64,000 nt of DNA from Paraburkholderia sp. BL10I2N1 (lineage in GTDB: Bacteria > Pseudomonadota > Gammaproteobacteria > Burkholderiales > Burkholderiaceae): contig NZ_SNWA01000004.1 of the NCBI RefSeq assembly GCF_004361815.1, forward strand, positions 316,915 to 380,914. Direction: 5' to 3'. Below the pieces are notes generated by a model that saw only the letters and a program-made list of their open reading frames with translations, did not search any database and had not been told where the DNA came from. Both the position numbers and the translations under genes were made by a program. Each line of letters starts with the position of its first letter. Position 1 is the first letter of the stretch. Below, piece after piece: positions 1-8,351 of this stretch.

Positions 1-1
1 A

Positions 2-787
2 TTGCGCGAGCTTGCGCAAGCGAACCTCGTGCATCGCGAATGTCTGACCGTGTCGGGCCGGACCATCGGCGAGATCGCCGCGGACGCGCCGTCGGGGGAT
101 CGCGAGGTCATCAGGACAACGGAAGATCCGCTCAAGCACGGCGCGGGTTTCATAGTGCTGTCGGGCAACTTCTTCAACAGCGCGATCATGAAGATGTCGG
201 TGGTCGGCGACGCGTTCCGGCAGACCTATCTGAGCGAGCCCGGTGCGGAAAACACGTTCGAGGCGCGGGCTATCGTGTTCGATGGCCCCGAGGACTATCA
301 CGCGCGCATCGACGATCCGTCGCTCGAAATCGACCAGCACTGCATTCTGGTGATTCGCGGCGCCGGGCCCGTGGGCTATCCGGGCAGCGCCGAAGTCGTC
401 AACATGGCGCCGCCGGCGGCGCTCGTGCGTCAGGGCATCAACTCGCTGCCGACGCTTGGCGACGGGCGGCAAAGCGGCACGTCCGCGAGCCCGTCGATTC
501 TGAACATGTCGCCGGAAGCGGCCGTGGGCGGCGGGCTCGCGCTGTTGCGCACGAATGACCGCATTCGCGTGGATCTGAATGCGCGCAGCGTCAACGTGCT
601 GGTCGATGACGACGAACTCGCGCGGCGCCGTGAGACGGCGACCTTCAAGATTCCGCCGGCGCAAACGCCGTGGCAGGAACTGTACCGCCAGACGGTGGGC
701 CAGCTCTCGACCGGCGGCTGCCTCGAGCCCGCCACGCTCTACCTGAAGGTGATTGCCGAGCGCGGCAATCCGCGGCATTCGCACTGA
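2..787 (+). CDS. IlvD/Edd-family sugar-acid dehydratase, C-terminal part (cut by window edge)
   Basis: This is the C-terminal 261 residues of an IlvD/Edd-family Fe-S dehydratase; the start lies outside the window. The family removes water from sugar acids (arabinonate, xylonate, gluconate) or dihydroxy-acids to give 2-keto-3-deoxy acids. Visible family hallmarks are the segment GDGRQSGTSASPSILNMSPE, the following GGGLALLRTNDRIRVDLN, and an ELARRR helix, all from the swivelling C-terminal domain. The two genes downstream encode an XylX-like 2-keto-3-deoxy-acid dehydratase and a ketoglutarate semialdehyde dehydrogenase, so a pentonate dehydratase role in a Weimberg-type pathway is likely (inference). 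Whether the substrate is D-xylonate, L-arabinonate or D-arabinonate cannot be told. The leading TTG in frame is not a real start. Confidence 0.88.
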   Translation: MRELAQANLVHRECLTVSGRTIGEIAADAPSGDREVIRTTEDPLKHGAGFIVLSGNFFNSAIMKMSVVGDAFRQTYLSEPGAENTFEARAIVFDGPEDYHARIDDPSLEIDQHCILVIRGAGPVGYPGSAEVVNMAPPAALVRQGINSLPTLGDGRQSGTSASPSILNMSPEAAVGGGLALLRTNDRIRVDLNARSVNVLVDDDELARRRETATFKIPPAQTPWQELYRQTVGQLSTGGCLEPATLYLKVIAERGNPRHSH

Positions 788-871
788 AATGCAGGTGGCA
801 GCGCCTGGCTCGGATCTCATATCGAGCCAGGCGCGCCTGGTTTCCCAACTCTCCTGAAGAACTCAACTTCC

Positions 872-2059
872 ATGTCCGCAATTTCCCAATCCAGTTTCCT
901 TCCGGACGACCTCGATGAGGCGCTGCTCGTCGGGCGCGTGTGGCGCAAGACCGACACGCATGAAGGCCCGTGCGTGGTCGTCGTGCGCGGCGGCGAGCTG
1001 TTCGATATCACCGCGACCGTGCCGACCACGGCGGACCTGTTCGAGCGCGAGAACGCCGCGCAGGTCGCGCGTACCGCGCCGGGCGTGTCGCTCGGCACGG
1101 CCGCGCAGTTGATCGCCGCCAATTTGCCTCACGCGGCCGCGCCGGTCGTACGGCTGCTCGCGCCATGCGACATTCAGGCGATCAAGGCGTGCGGCGTGAC
1201 GTTCGCGGTGAGTCTGATCGAGCGCGTGATCGAGGAGCAGGCGGGCGGCGATCCGGCGAAGGCGAAGGAGGTCCGCGAGACCATCGCTTCGATGATCGGC
1301 ACCGACCTGTCGAAGATCGAACCGGGCTCGGACGCGGCGATGAAGCTGAAGTCGGAACTCGAGCGGCGCGGTGCGTGGTCGCAATACATGGAAGTGGGCA
1401 TCGGTCCTGACGCGGAAGTGTTTTCGAAGTCGCAGCCAATGTCGGCGGTCGGCTTCGGCGCCGATGTGGGACTGCTCGCCGCATCGAACTGGAACAATCC
1501 GGAACCGGAGATCGTGCTGGCGGTGAATAGCCGTGGTGAGATCGTCGGCGCGACGCTCGGCAACGACGTCAACCTGCGCGATATCGAGGGCCGCTCGGCG
1601 CTGCTCTTGGGCAAGTGCAAGGACAACAACGGCTCGTGCGCGATCGGCCCGTTCGTGCGCCTGTTCGACGAGCGCTTCTCGCTCGACTCGGTGCGCACGG
1701 CCAGCGTCTCGCTGCGCGTGGAAGGCGCCGACGACGACTTCCTGCTCGAAGGTGTGAGCCACATGAGCGAAATCAGCCGTGATCCGGCGGACCTCGTTGC
1801 GCAGACGTGGGGACGGCATCATCAGTATCCGGACGGCTTCATGCTGTTCCTCGGTACCATGTTCTCGCCGATCAAGGACCGTGACGCGCCCGGCGCGGGG
1901 TTCACGCACCACCTCGGCGACCTGGTGACGGTTGCGACGCCGCAACTCGGCGCGTTGACCAACACGGTTCGGCTGAGCACCGAAATCGAGCCGTGGACGT
2001 TCGGGGTGCGCGCGCTGTATCAGAACCTGGCCGCGCGCGGCCTGCTTGCGTCGGCCTGA
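872..2059 (+). CDS. xylX: FAH-family 2-keto-3-deoxypentonate dehydratase (XylX-like)
   Basis: This 395-residue protein belongs to the fumarylacetoacetate hydrolase family and resembles Caulobacter XylX, which dehydrates 2-keto-3-deoxy-xylonate to alpha-ketoglutarate semialdehyde. The metal-binding pattern is present: WNNPEPEIVL supplies the Glu-x-Glu pair, GNDVNLRD the aspartate, and the run GRSALLLGKCKDNNGSCAIG the catalytic lysine region. Length and the C-terminal YPDGFMLFLGTMF block match XylX rather than short FAH hydrolases. It lies 84 bp after the upstream dehydratase and 140 bp before the semialdehyde dehydrogenase, consistent with one operon. The alternative is a D-arabinonate-pathway paralogue; the fold and the dehydratase role are much surer than the stereochemistry of the substrate. 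Confidence 0.85.
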   Translation: MSAISQSSFLPDDLDEALLVGRVWRKTDTHEGPCVVVVRGGELFDITATVPTTADLFERENAAQVARTAPGVSLGTAAQLIAANLPHAAAPVVRLLAPCDIQAIKACGVTFAVSLIERVIEEQAGGDPAKAKEVRETIASMIGTDLSKIEPGSDAAMKLKSELERRGAWSQYMEVGIGPDAEVFSKSQPMSAVGFGADVGLLAASNWNNPEPEIVLAVNSRGEIVGATLGNDVNLRDIEGRSALLLGKCKDNNGSCAIGPFVRLFDERFSLDSVRTASVSLRVEGADDDFLLEGVSHMSEISRDPADLVAQTWGRHHQYPDGFMLFLGTMFSPIKDRDAPGAGFTHHLGDLVTVATPQLGALTNTVRLSTEIEPWTFGVRALYQNLAARGLLASA

Positions 2060-2199
2060 TTGAACTGATCAACCCGGGTGTCGCGAATGGCCGTCGTGCC
2101 ACGCGTCACCCAGGCGTATTGCCAGTCGCCTCCGCCCCGGCCTGACCGTCAGGTTGTGGTGGCGGAGGCGTTATTCCGTATCGACCGGAGAACCCGAAC

Positions 2200-3642
2200 A
2201 TGAGCCAGTTTGCAAACTACATCGACGGACAGTGGGTAGAAGGCGCAAGCGTGTCCCGCAACGTCAATCCGTCCAACCTCGACGACGTCATCGGCGAGTT
2301 CGCGCAGGCCGACGCCGACCAGACGCAACGCGCGATCCGCGCCGCGCGCAACGCGTTCGCGCAATGGTCGTTGTCCACGCCTCAGCAGCGCTTCGACCTG
2401 CTCGATCATGCAGGCAGCGCGATCCTCGCGCGCAAGGCCGAACTGGGCAAGCTTCTCGCGCGCGAAGAAGGCAAGACGCTGCCCGAAGCGATCGGCGAGG
2501 TGGGCCGCGCGGGGCAGATCTTCAAGTTCTTTGCGGGCGAAGCGCTGCGCCTCGGCGGCGAAATCGTGCCGTCCGTGCGCCCGGGCATGACCGTGGAAAT
2601 GACGCGCGAGCCGGTTGGTGTGATCGGCCTCATCACGCCGTGGAATTTCCCCATCGCGATTCCGGCCTGGAAGATTGCGCCGGCGCTCGCCTACGGCAAC
2701 ACCGTGGTCATCAAGCCGGCCGACCTCGTGCCGGGCAGCACGTGGGAACTCGTCAAGATCATCGCCGAAGCCGGCGCGCCGGCGGGCGTCATCAATCTCG
2801 TGATGGGGCGTGGTTCCGTAGTGGGCGAAGCGCTGGTCTCGTCGCCGGAAGTCGATGCCGTGAGCTTCACCGGTTCCGTGGCGACCGGTCGTGCGATCGG
2901 CGCGAAATGTTTCGCGTCGGGCAAGAAGTTCCAGCTGGAGATGGGCGGCAAGAACCCGATGGTGGTGCTCGACGACGCCGACCTCGACGTTGCGATCGAG
3001 GTGTGCATCAACGGTGCGTTCTACTCGACGGGCCAGCGTTGCACGGCGTCGAGCCGCTTGATCGTGACGGAAGGGATTTACGAGCGGTTCATCGACGGCA
3101 TGAAGAAGCGCATGCAAGCGTTGAAGGTCGGCGATGCGCTCGCTGACGGGACCCAGATCGGCCCGGTCGTCGACGACAAGCAGCTCGAGCAGGACGAACG
3201 CTATCTCGCCGTCGCGCGGGAAGAGGGCGGCAGCGTGTTCGGCGGCGAGCTGGTCGAGCGCGCCACGCGCGGCTATTTCCTCGCGCCGGCGCTGGTCACC
3301 GACACGACCCCTGCCATGCGCATCAACCGCGAAGAAGTGTTCGGCCCGGTGGCGTCGGTCGTCAAGGTCAAGGACTATCACGAAGCGCTCGCGGTCGCCA
3401 ACGACACCGAGTTCGGGCTCTCGGCAGGTATCTGCACGACGTCGCTCAAGTACGCGAGCCATTTCCGCCGACACGCGCAGGCCGGCATGGTGATGGTGAA
3501 CACGGCAACCGCCGGCGTCGATTATCACGTGCCGTTTGGTGGCCGCAAGGGTTCGAGCTACGGTCCGCGCGAGCAGGGCAGCTATGCGCGCGAGTTCTAT
3601 ACGGTGGTGAAGACCGCGTATGTGAGTCCGGGCGCGGTTTGA
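2200..3642 (+). CDS. alpha-ketoglutarate semialdehyde dehydrogenase (aldehyde dehydrogenase superfamily)
   Basis: A 480-residue NAD(P)-dependent aldehyde dehydrogenase that most likely oxidises 2,5-dioxopentanoate to 2-oxoglutarate, the last step of non-phosphorylative pentose oxidation. Visible elements: ITPWNFPIAIPAWK (cofactor-binding), FTGSVATGRAIG (glycine loop), LEMGGKNP with the general-base glutamate, and STGQRCTASSRLIV with the nucleophilic cysteine. GVDYHVPFGGRKGSSYGPRE is typical of the KGSADH subgroup. The start is supported by a GGAG at 2187-2190. It follows the dehydratase and XylX-like genes on the same strand, so substrate assignment rests on family plus neighbours. A GC hairpin (3650-3671) follows the stop but lacks a T run. 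Confidence 0.88.
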   Translation: MSQFANYIDGQWVEGASVSRNVNPSNLDDVIGEFAQADADQTQRAIRAARNAFAQWSLSTPQQRFDLLDHAGSAILARKAELGKLLAREEGKTLPEAIGEVGRAGQIFKFFAGEALRLGGEIVPSVRPGMTVEMTREPVGVIGLITPWNFPIAIPAWKIAPALAYGNTVVIKPADLVPGSTWELVKIIAEAGAPAGVINLVMGRGSVVGEALVSSPEVDAVSFTGSVATGRAIGAKCFASGKKFQLEMGGKNPMVVLDDADLDVAIEVCINGAFYSTGQRCTASSRLIVTEGIYERFIDGMKKRMQALKVGDALADGTQIGPVVDDKQLEQDERYLAVAREEGGSVFGGELVERATRGYFLAPALVTDTTPAMRINREEVFGPVASVVKVKDYHEALAVANDTEFGLSAGICTTSLKYASHFRRHAQAGMVMVNTATAGVDYHVPFGGRKGSSYGPREQGSYAREFYTVVKTAYVSPGAV

Positions 3643-3683
3643 TCGCGAGGCGTGGCTTTGTCCGGCCACGCGTTCGCCAGGGC

Positions 3684-3715
3684 AACAAAAAACGCCCGGC
3701 CCCTGAAGGCCTGGC
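3684..3715 (-). terminator. Rho-independent terminator reading leftward
   Basis: On the minus strand an 8-bp GC stem with one mismatch (3708-3715 pairing with 3694-3701, 6-nt loop) is followed by six T residues (A run at 3687-3692 on the plus strand). It lies about 180 bp beyond the stop of the leftward DUF4148 gene and probably ends that transcript. It may also insulate the rightward dehydrogenase operon. Confidence 0.6.
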
Positions 3716-3897
3716 GAAGCCACCGGGAATCCGGGGCGGAGGGTTTGATGTAGAACCGGCCCGCTATCGCGGCGAAAGCGCGATGACGGGCCGGTGATCT
3801 CAAGCTGCCAGAGGCGGTGATCGTGTGCGCTGCGGCAAGCTACGACAAGCTACGGCCCAGCAAATATCAAACAACAGCGGCGGGCTGGCCTGAAGCC

Positions 3898-4167
3898 TTA
3901 TTGCGCGACCGCGTGACCTTGCTGCGACGAACCGCTGGCCACTCCACCCGCTGCGCTGTTCTGCGCCGCTACGCGTGCTTCAGCGGCCTGGATGTTCGAC
4001 GGGTATTCATTCGGGTTCGAACGGGCCGGGTTGTAGCCCGCCTTTTCGATCTGGACCAGTTGTTCACGGACTTGCGCGCGGGTCAGCGGCTGGTTCGACT
4101 GGGCGAACACGGCAACCGGAGCAGCGAGGGTAGCGGCGATAACGACGGCTTGAACGAGCGATTTCAT
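3898..4167 (-). CDS. DUF4148 family small secreted protein
   Basis: An 89-residue exported protein of the DUF4148 family, abundant in Burkholderiaceae and of unknown function. The first 23 residues (MKSLVQAVVIAATLAAPVAVFA) form a classical Sec signal peptide with an AxA-type cleavage site before QSNQPLTR. The mature part has the family pattern LTRAQVREQLVQIEKAGYNP followed by a low-complexity Ala/Ser/Gln tail. The start at 4167 was preferred over an earlier in-frame ATG because GGAGG lies just upstream of it and it places the signal peptide at the N terminus. It is monocistronic, convergent with the dehydrogenase operon, with a terminator at 3684-3715. Confidence 0.85.
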   Translation of the reverse strand: MKSLVQAVVIAATLAAPVAVFAQSNQPLTRAQVREQLVQIEKAGYNPARSNPNEYPSNIQAAEARVAAQNSAAGGVASGSSQQGHAVAQ

Positions 4168-4337
4168 GATGACTACCTCCAGGATTTGTCTTGTTTGAGC
4201 CGCAAACACTTTTGTTTGCGGCAGTGAGGACAGTCTAGGAGGGTGGCGACCTAGGGCAAATACCTAAGCCGGACGAGCCGGAACCAAACAGGTAGTACGA
4301 TGCGTAGCCATATAGCCAGCCGATGCCGAAGTGAACC

Positions 4338-5852
4338 ATGAAGGCCGATCTGATTGAGCGTTACGCGGCGAATTTGCACGGCGTGCTGTCGTGCTTTGAC
4401 CGAATCCTGATCACGGGCACGCTGCCTGGCGCGTGCTACGCAGCGGGCATGACGAGTTTTCTGAACGCCAACGGCATTCGCCTATTCGACTACGCCAGGT
4501 TCGCCGAACCGCTGCGCGAACGCATCCGTGTGCGCGCGCAAGAGGTCTGCGCTGCCGCCGGCATCGAGATTGAGCACGTCAACAAGAGCCACATCCGCAA
4601 GGAAGATCTGGTGGCACGCGTGCTGCAGGGGCGTGGCGATGCACCCGGGCTGGTGCACGTCATCTCGGCGATGGAGGCCTGCCCGAGCTACAAGCCGTGG
4701 CACGACAAGAGCAGCGGCAAGACCTACCTGCGCCCCGAGACGGGCAAGTGTCTGCACTACTACTTCTACTTCATCGATGACGAACTCGGGCTGTGCTACC
4801 TCAGGGTCCCGACCTGGGCACCGTTCGGCTTGCAGTTCTACTGCAATGGCCACGGCGCCGTGGCCCGTGCGCTCAAGCGCGAGGGCATCGGGTTCGTGCA
4901 GGCCGACAACGCCTTTTTGCGCATTGCCGATATGGACCGTGCACAGGCCATCGCCGACGCGCTGAGCCCCGATATGCTGCATGAGCGACTGGACCGCTAC
5001 GCGCAGTGGCTGTGCCCGGTGCTCGACGTGTTCGGCCAGACCTACCACTGGAGCCTGCGGCAGGCCGAGTATTCCACTGACCTGATGTTCCGCAGCCAAC
5101 AGACGCTGGTGCCGCTGTACGACGTGCTGTCGCGTCAGGCGGTGCTGGCCGCGCACGCCGGGAAAGTAGCCGGCTTCCTGGGCAAGAAGGTCACGCCGCA
5201 ATTGGCGCAGGAGATCGGCTCGCGGCTGTCCACCCGCATCGAGGGACGCTGCATCAAGCACCATATGGGCGTTGCCAGCGTCAAGGTTTACGACAAGTTC
5301 TCCCATGTGTTGCGGATAGAAACCACCATCAACGACGTGAGCTTCTTCAAACACCACCGCAAGGTGGAACACAGGAATGGCCAAAGCACCTACGAACTCG
5401 CAGCGTTGAGGAAAACCATCTACAGCCTGTTCGACCTGCGCGAGATCATGCTGGGCTGCAACCAGCGCTACCTCGCGTTTTTGTCGAGTCTGGATGACCC
5501 CAGCGCAGGTGAGCGCGACCTTCAACGTTTGAGCCAGTCCCGCGTGGGCAGTAATGAGCGCAGGGTCAAAGGACTCAACTTCTTCAACGGCGGCGAGCAA
5601 GCACTGCTGCGTGCCTTGCAGCGCGGCGAGTTCAACGTGCATGGCCTGCGCCGTGCCGATCTGGCCAGGCATGTGGACATGAGCGCCCCGGTGCTGTCCC
5701 GACAGCTCTCGCGACTGCGCACACTCGGCTTGATCAAGAAGGTGGCCCATACCTACCGCTACTACCTCACGCGTCTGGGCCGCGCCGCCATCGCTGCTGC
5801 CTGTTCTCTCACCCGTTTCAACATCGTTCCAATTCTGGCCGCAGCACACTGA
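4338..5852 (+). CDS. unclassified 504-residue protein with C-terminal winged helix, possibly a mobile-element protein
   Basis: I recognise this as a member of a family often auto-labelled as a MarR-like regulator, but it is far longer (504 residues) than MarR proteins, and relatives tend to occur as repeated copies in unrelated genomes (recollection, not checked). Its N terminus MKADLIERYAANLHGVLSCF and the central block YLRVPTWAPFGLQFYCNGHG are characteristic. Only residues about 430-490 look like a winged helix (RADLARHVDMSAPVLSRQL, then LRTLGLIKKV and an arginine/tyrosine wing). No DDE, HUH or serine/tyrosine recombinase motif was found. It stands alone between unrelated genes, with a good terminator directly after the stop. 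No terminal inverted repeats or target duplication could be found by eye, so element boundaries are unknown. Confidence 0.7.
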   Translation: MKADLIERYAANLHGVLSCFDRILITGTLPGACYAAGMTSFLNANGIRLFDYARFAEPLRERIRVRAQEVCAAAGIEIEHVNKSHIRKEDLVARVLQGRGDAPGLVHVISAMEACPSYKPWHDKSSGKTYLRPETGKCLHYYFYFIDDELGLCYLRVPTWAPFGLQFYCNGHGAVARALKREGIGFVQADNAFLRIADMDRAQAIADALSPDMLHERLDRYAQWLCPVLDVFGQTYHWSLRQAEYSTDLMFRSQQTLVPLYDVLSRQAVLAAHAGKVAGFLGKKVTPQLAQEIGSRLSTRIEGRCIKHHMGVASVKVYDKFSHVLRIETTINDVSFFKHHRKVEHRNGQSTYELAALRKTIYSLFDLREIMLGCNQRYLAFLSSLDDPSAGERDLQRLSQSRVGSNERRVKGLNFFNGGEQALLRALQRGEFNVHGLRRADLARHVDMSAPVLSRQLSRLRTLGLIKKVAHTYRYYLTRLGRAAIAAACSLTRFNIVPILAAAH

Positions 5853-5888
5853 AGTCTTCTCACAAATCGCGAAGACTTAACTTTTTAG
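5852..5888 (+). terminator. Rho-independent terminator after the 504-residue protein
   Basis: A perfect 8-bp inverted repeat, AAGTCTTC (5852-5859) and GAAGACTT (5871-5878), with an 11-nt loop is followed closely by TTTTT. It starts within the stop codon of the upstream gene, as in compact autonomous elements. Confidence 0.65.
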
Positions 5889-6046
5889 TTACTAATTTCC
5901 AAACTCTCTGTTCCGAAAAGTAAAACAATGGGGACAGGACGACGCGATGCCGTTGTGGCGCCGCTGGCTGATCGGCTGACGGTTGTCCGCCGCACCGGGA
6001 CAGATAGCCCAAGCGGGCCGACGGCGTCGCGGCGGCAACACCCGCA

Positions 6047-7375
6047 TCACGCGTGGTCGACGCGCGCGTCCCGTTCCGTGAACAGCACGACCGCCACGAA
6101 GCTCACGACGCACGCCGGCGCCACATACCAGGCGGCCGACATCGGATTGCCGGTCCATTTGACCAGCCCTGTGACGATGAACTGCGCGGTGCCGCCGAAC
6201 AGGGCAACGTTCAGCGCATGGGAGATCGCGATACCGCTCGCGCGCACGCGCGCGGGAAGCGCTTCGAGCACGAGCAGCGTGACGGTGCCGGCACCGAGCG
6301 CGATCGCGGCGCTGACGAGCCCGACGCCAGCCAGAATGGGCAGCGGGCCCGTCGCGCGGGTGATCAGCAGAAACGCGGGATACACCAGCAGCGCGGTGCA
6401 TCCCGAGCTGAACAGCACCAGCGGCTTGCGGCGCGGCAAGCGATCGACGAGACGGCCGGCCAGCGGCGGAATTATCACCAGCAGCAGCGCGGACGAGGTG
6501 GACGCGAGGAACCCGGTGAGCGCGGGCATGTGCATCACGCGAGTCACGTAGCTCGGCATGTAGTAGACGACCGCGTAGACGGGGATGGTTTGCCCCATCA
6601 TCATCAGCATGGCCAGCAGAATCGTCTTGCCATGTTCGCGCCACAGCTCGGCGCGCGGCGCGCCGTTATTCATGCGGTTCGCGGCGTTCGGGATGGCCGA
6701 GGCGGAATCCGGACTGTCGAGCAGCCGGCGCCGAACATAGAGTCCGACCGGCGCGATCAGCAGACCCATCACGAACGGAATCCGCCAGCCCCACGACGCA
6801 AGCGCGTGCGGCGGCATCGTGCCGCTGAGCAGCAGGCCGAGCGATGCGCCGAGCAACGCCGCCGCGCCCTGGCTCGCGGGCTGCCAGCTGACCCGGAAGC
6901 CGCGGCTCGATGCGGACCCCGCCTCCGTGACGAAGGTCGCGGCCACGCCGATGTCGCCGCCGAGCGCGAAGCCTTGCAGCGAGCGGCCAGCGATGACGAC
7001 CAGCGGCGCGGCGATGCCGATCGTGGCAAACGATGGAGACAGGCCCACCGCGGCAGTTCCCAGCGCCATCATCCAGGTGGTGCGCGTCATCGCGGCGCGG
7101 CGTCCGACGCGGTCCGCGTAGGCGCCGATCATCACCGCGCCCAGCGGGCGCATCAGGAAGCCGACGCCGAACGTGGCGACCGCCAGCAGTAACGACGTCA
7201 TCGGGTTGGTCGCCGGGAAGAAATGATCGCCGATCATCACCGCGAAAAAGCCAAACACGGTGAAGTCGAACATTTCGAGCGCAGTGACGAGCGACGTGGC
7301 GACGATGATTCTGACGATGTCGCCGCGAGTTTGCTCGCTTGCGGCTGACTGGGTGTCGAGCGCGTGCGGGGTCAT
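6047..7375 (-). CDS. MFS transporter, metabolite:H+ symporter (MHS) type
   Basis: A 442-residue inner-membrane transporter with about twelve hydrophobic segments. MHS-subfamily signatures are visible: FDFTVFGFFAVMIGDHFFP in TM1, the loop GAYADRVGRRAAM after TM2, and LQGFALGGDIGVAATFVTEA around TM4. The second half carries the related loop GRLVDRLPRRKPL. MHS proteins take up small organic acids or osmolytes with protons; the substrate here cannot be read from sequence. The start at 7375 was chosen because homologues begin near MTPHALD and AAAGGA lies upstream; a longer in-frame extension to 7459 is Arg-rich and unlikely. No co-directional partner gene is present. It is divergent from the frameshifted gene at 7638. 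Confidence 0.85.
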   Translation of the reverse strand: MTPHALDTQSAASEQTRGDIVRIIVATSLVTALEMFDFTVFGFFAVMIGDHFFPATNPMTSLLLAVATFGVGFLMRPLGAVMIGAYADRVGRRAAMTRTTWMMALGTAAVGLSPSFATIGIAAPLVVIAGRSLQGFALGGDIGVAATFVTEAGSASSRGFRVSWQPASQGAAALLGASLGLLLSGTMPPHALASWGWRIPFVMGLLIAPVGLYVRRRLLDSPDSASAIPNAANRMNNGAPRAELWREHGKTILLAMLMMMGQTIPVYAVVYYMPSYVTRVMHMPALTGFLASTSSALLLVIIPPLAGRLVDRLPRRKPLVLFSSGCTALLVYPAFLLITRATGPLPILAGVGLVSAAIALGAGTVTLLVLEALPARVRASGIAISHALNVALFGGTAQFIVTGLVKWTGNPMSAAWYVAPACVVSFVAVVLFTERDARVDHA

Positions 7376-7637
7376 GCGGAGGCGGGTTCCTTTTGAGGGA
7401 TTGTTACGGACGTTAGTCAAAGAGCGCCGACGCGGATCGGCACGGATCGACACGGCCATGACGGCCGGGCACGGCGATGTTCAGGTCGCGAATTGTCGCA
7501 TGTCCTACCGGCGCAGGCGTTGCGCGGCGCCGATCGGCTGGCATTCTTCGCAGCAGGCACGTGAGCCACTGACGAGCCAGATGACTGCTAGTATTGGCCG
7601 ATACCGCAAGCCGGTATCGATGCCAAGGGGGAGTCCG

Positions 7638-8351
7638 ATGCGAAACACTGGCAAAGCTTTCCATGCGGCCGTCACGTTCGCGGCTTGCGCGGCGCTCACG
7701 TTGGTTACGTTAATCGCGATGGGTTTGGCCAGTCATCCGGCGAGCGCAGCCGCCGCGTCTGAGCCGTTCGTCTGGCCCGCGTCGCTTGCGCCGATGGGTG
7801 ACGGCTATCCGAAGGCGGGCGACGCATGCCGCCGGCTCGGCGAGTGGGCTGCGACCGTCAACTATCTCGACCATATGGCGGTGCTGGTCGGTTGTCCGGG
7901 TGATAGCGACAGCGCCAGCGTGCGCGCGATACTTCGCGACCCGCACGCACGCGTGGTCGGCGCGGCAGACGGCGTCACGCTGATTTCGATTCCAACGGAG
8001 GGAAAGTGCGGAACAGGCGTGAGCGGGACGATGAATAGTACGCTGCCGGCCCACAACGGCAAGCACGCGAAGTCACCCGGCACGGCTTTCAGCGCGACCG
8101 GGACGCTGCCCTGTGCGCGCCGTGTGGGACAGCCGACGCATCTGTGCCGATTCGGTGTCGTGCGTGCCACAGCGACCACACCGCGATCGTCACCGTCTAC
8201 TGGCCTCATGGCGGTGCTCGCACGATCTTCTTCGGCGCGGACGGCACCGTGACCGGCGTGGGGACAAGCGCCACGGATTGGCCGATGCCCGGCAGGGCGA
8301 CCGTCAGAAAGAGGGCTGACGTTAATGTCATTGCCGATGCCATTCTCGTTG
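7638..8351 (+). pseudogene. frameshifted, 3'-truncated gene for a secreted protein of unknown function
   Basis: The gene starts at ATG 7638 behind AAGGGGGAG and encodes a signal peptide (hydrophobic residues about 8-36, ending ASAAAASEP). The frame reads well through GQPTHLCRFGVVR near 8150-8170. Then the matching continuation HTAIVTVYWPHGGARTIFF appears two frames away, so a frameshift lies near 8165-8180. The second frame runs directly into the insertion sequence at 8352, which removes the natural C terminus. The end pattern (GQP..C.FGVVR, then a Val-rich strand, PxGG.R.I.F) is one I have seen in proteobacterial secreted proteins of unknown role. Both lesions make it a pseudogene unless the frameshift is a sequence error. 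Confidence 0.6.

Noticed and set aside
2149..3723. Long antisense open frame opposite the semialdehyde dehydrogenase
   Set aside because: Arg/His-rich composition without motifs; it mirrors the strongly conserved dehydrogenase on the plus strand and is a product of high GC.
4482..5849. Long antisense open frame opposite the 504-residue protein
   Set aside because: No recognisable motif, while the plus-strand frame has a coherent protein with a terminator.
4338..5852. Ordinary MarR family regulator
   Set aside because: Length of 504 residues and the conserved N-terminal 400 residues do not fit MarR proteins; only the last part is a winged helix.
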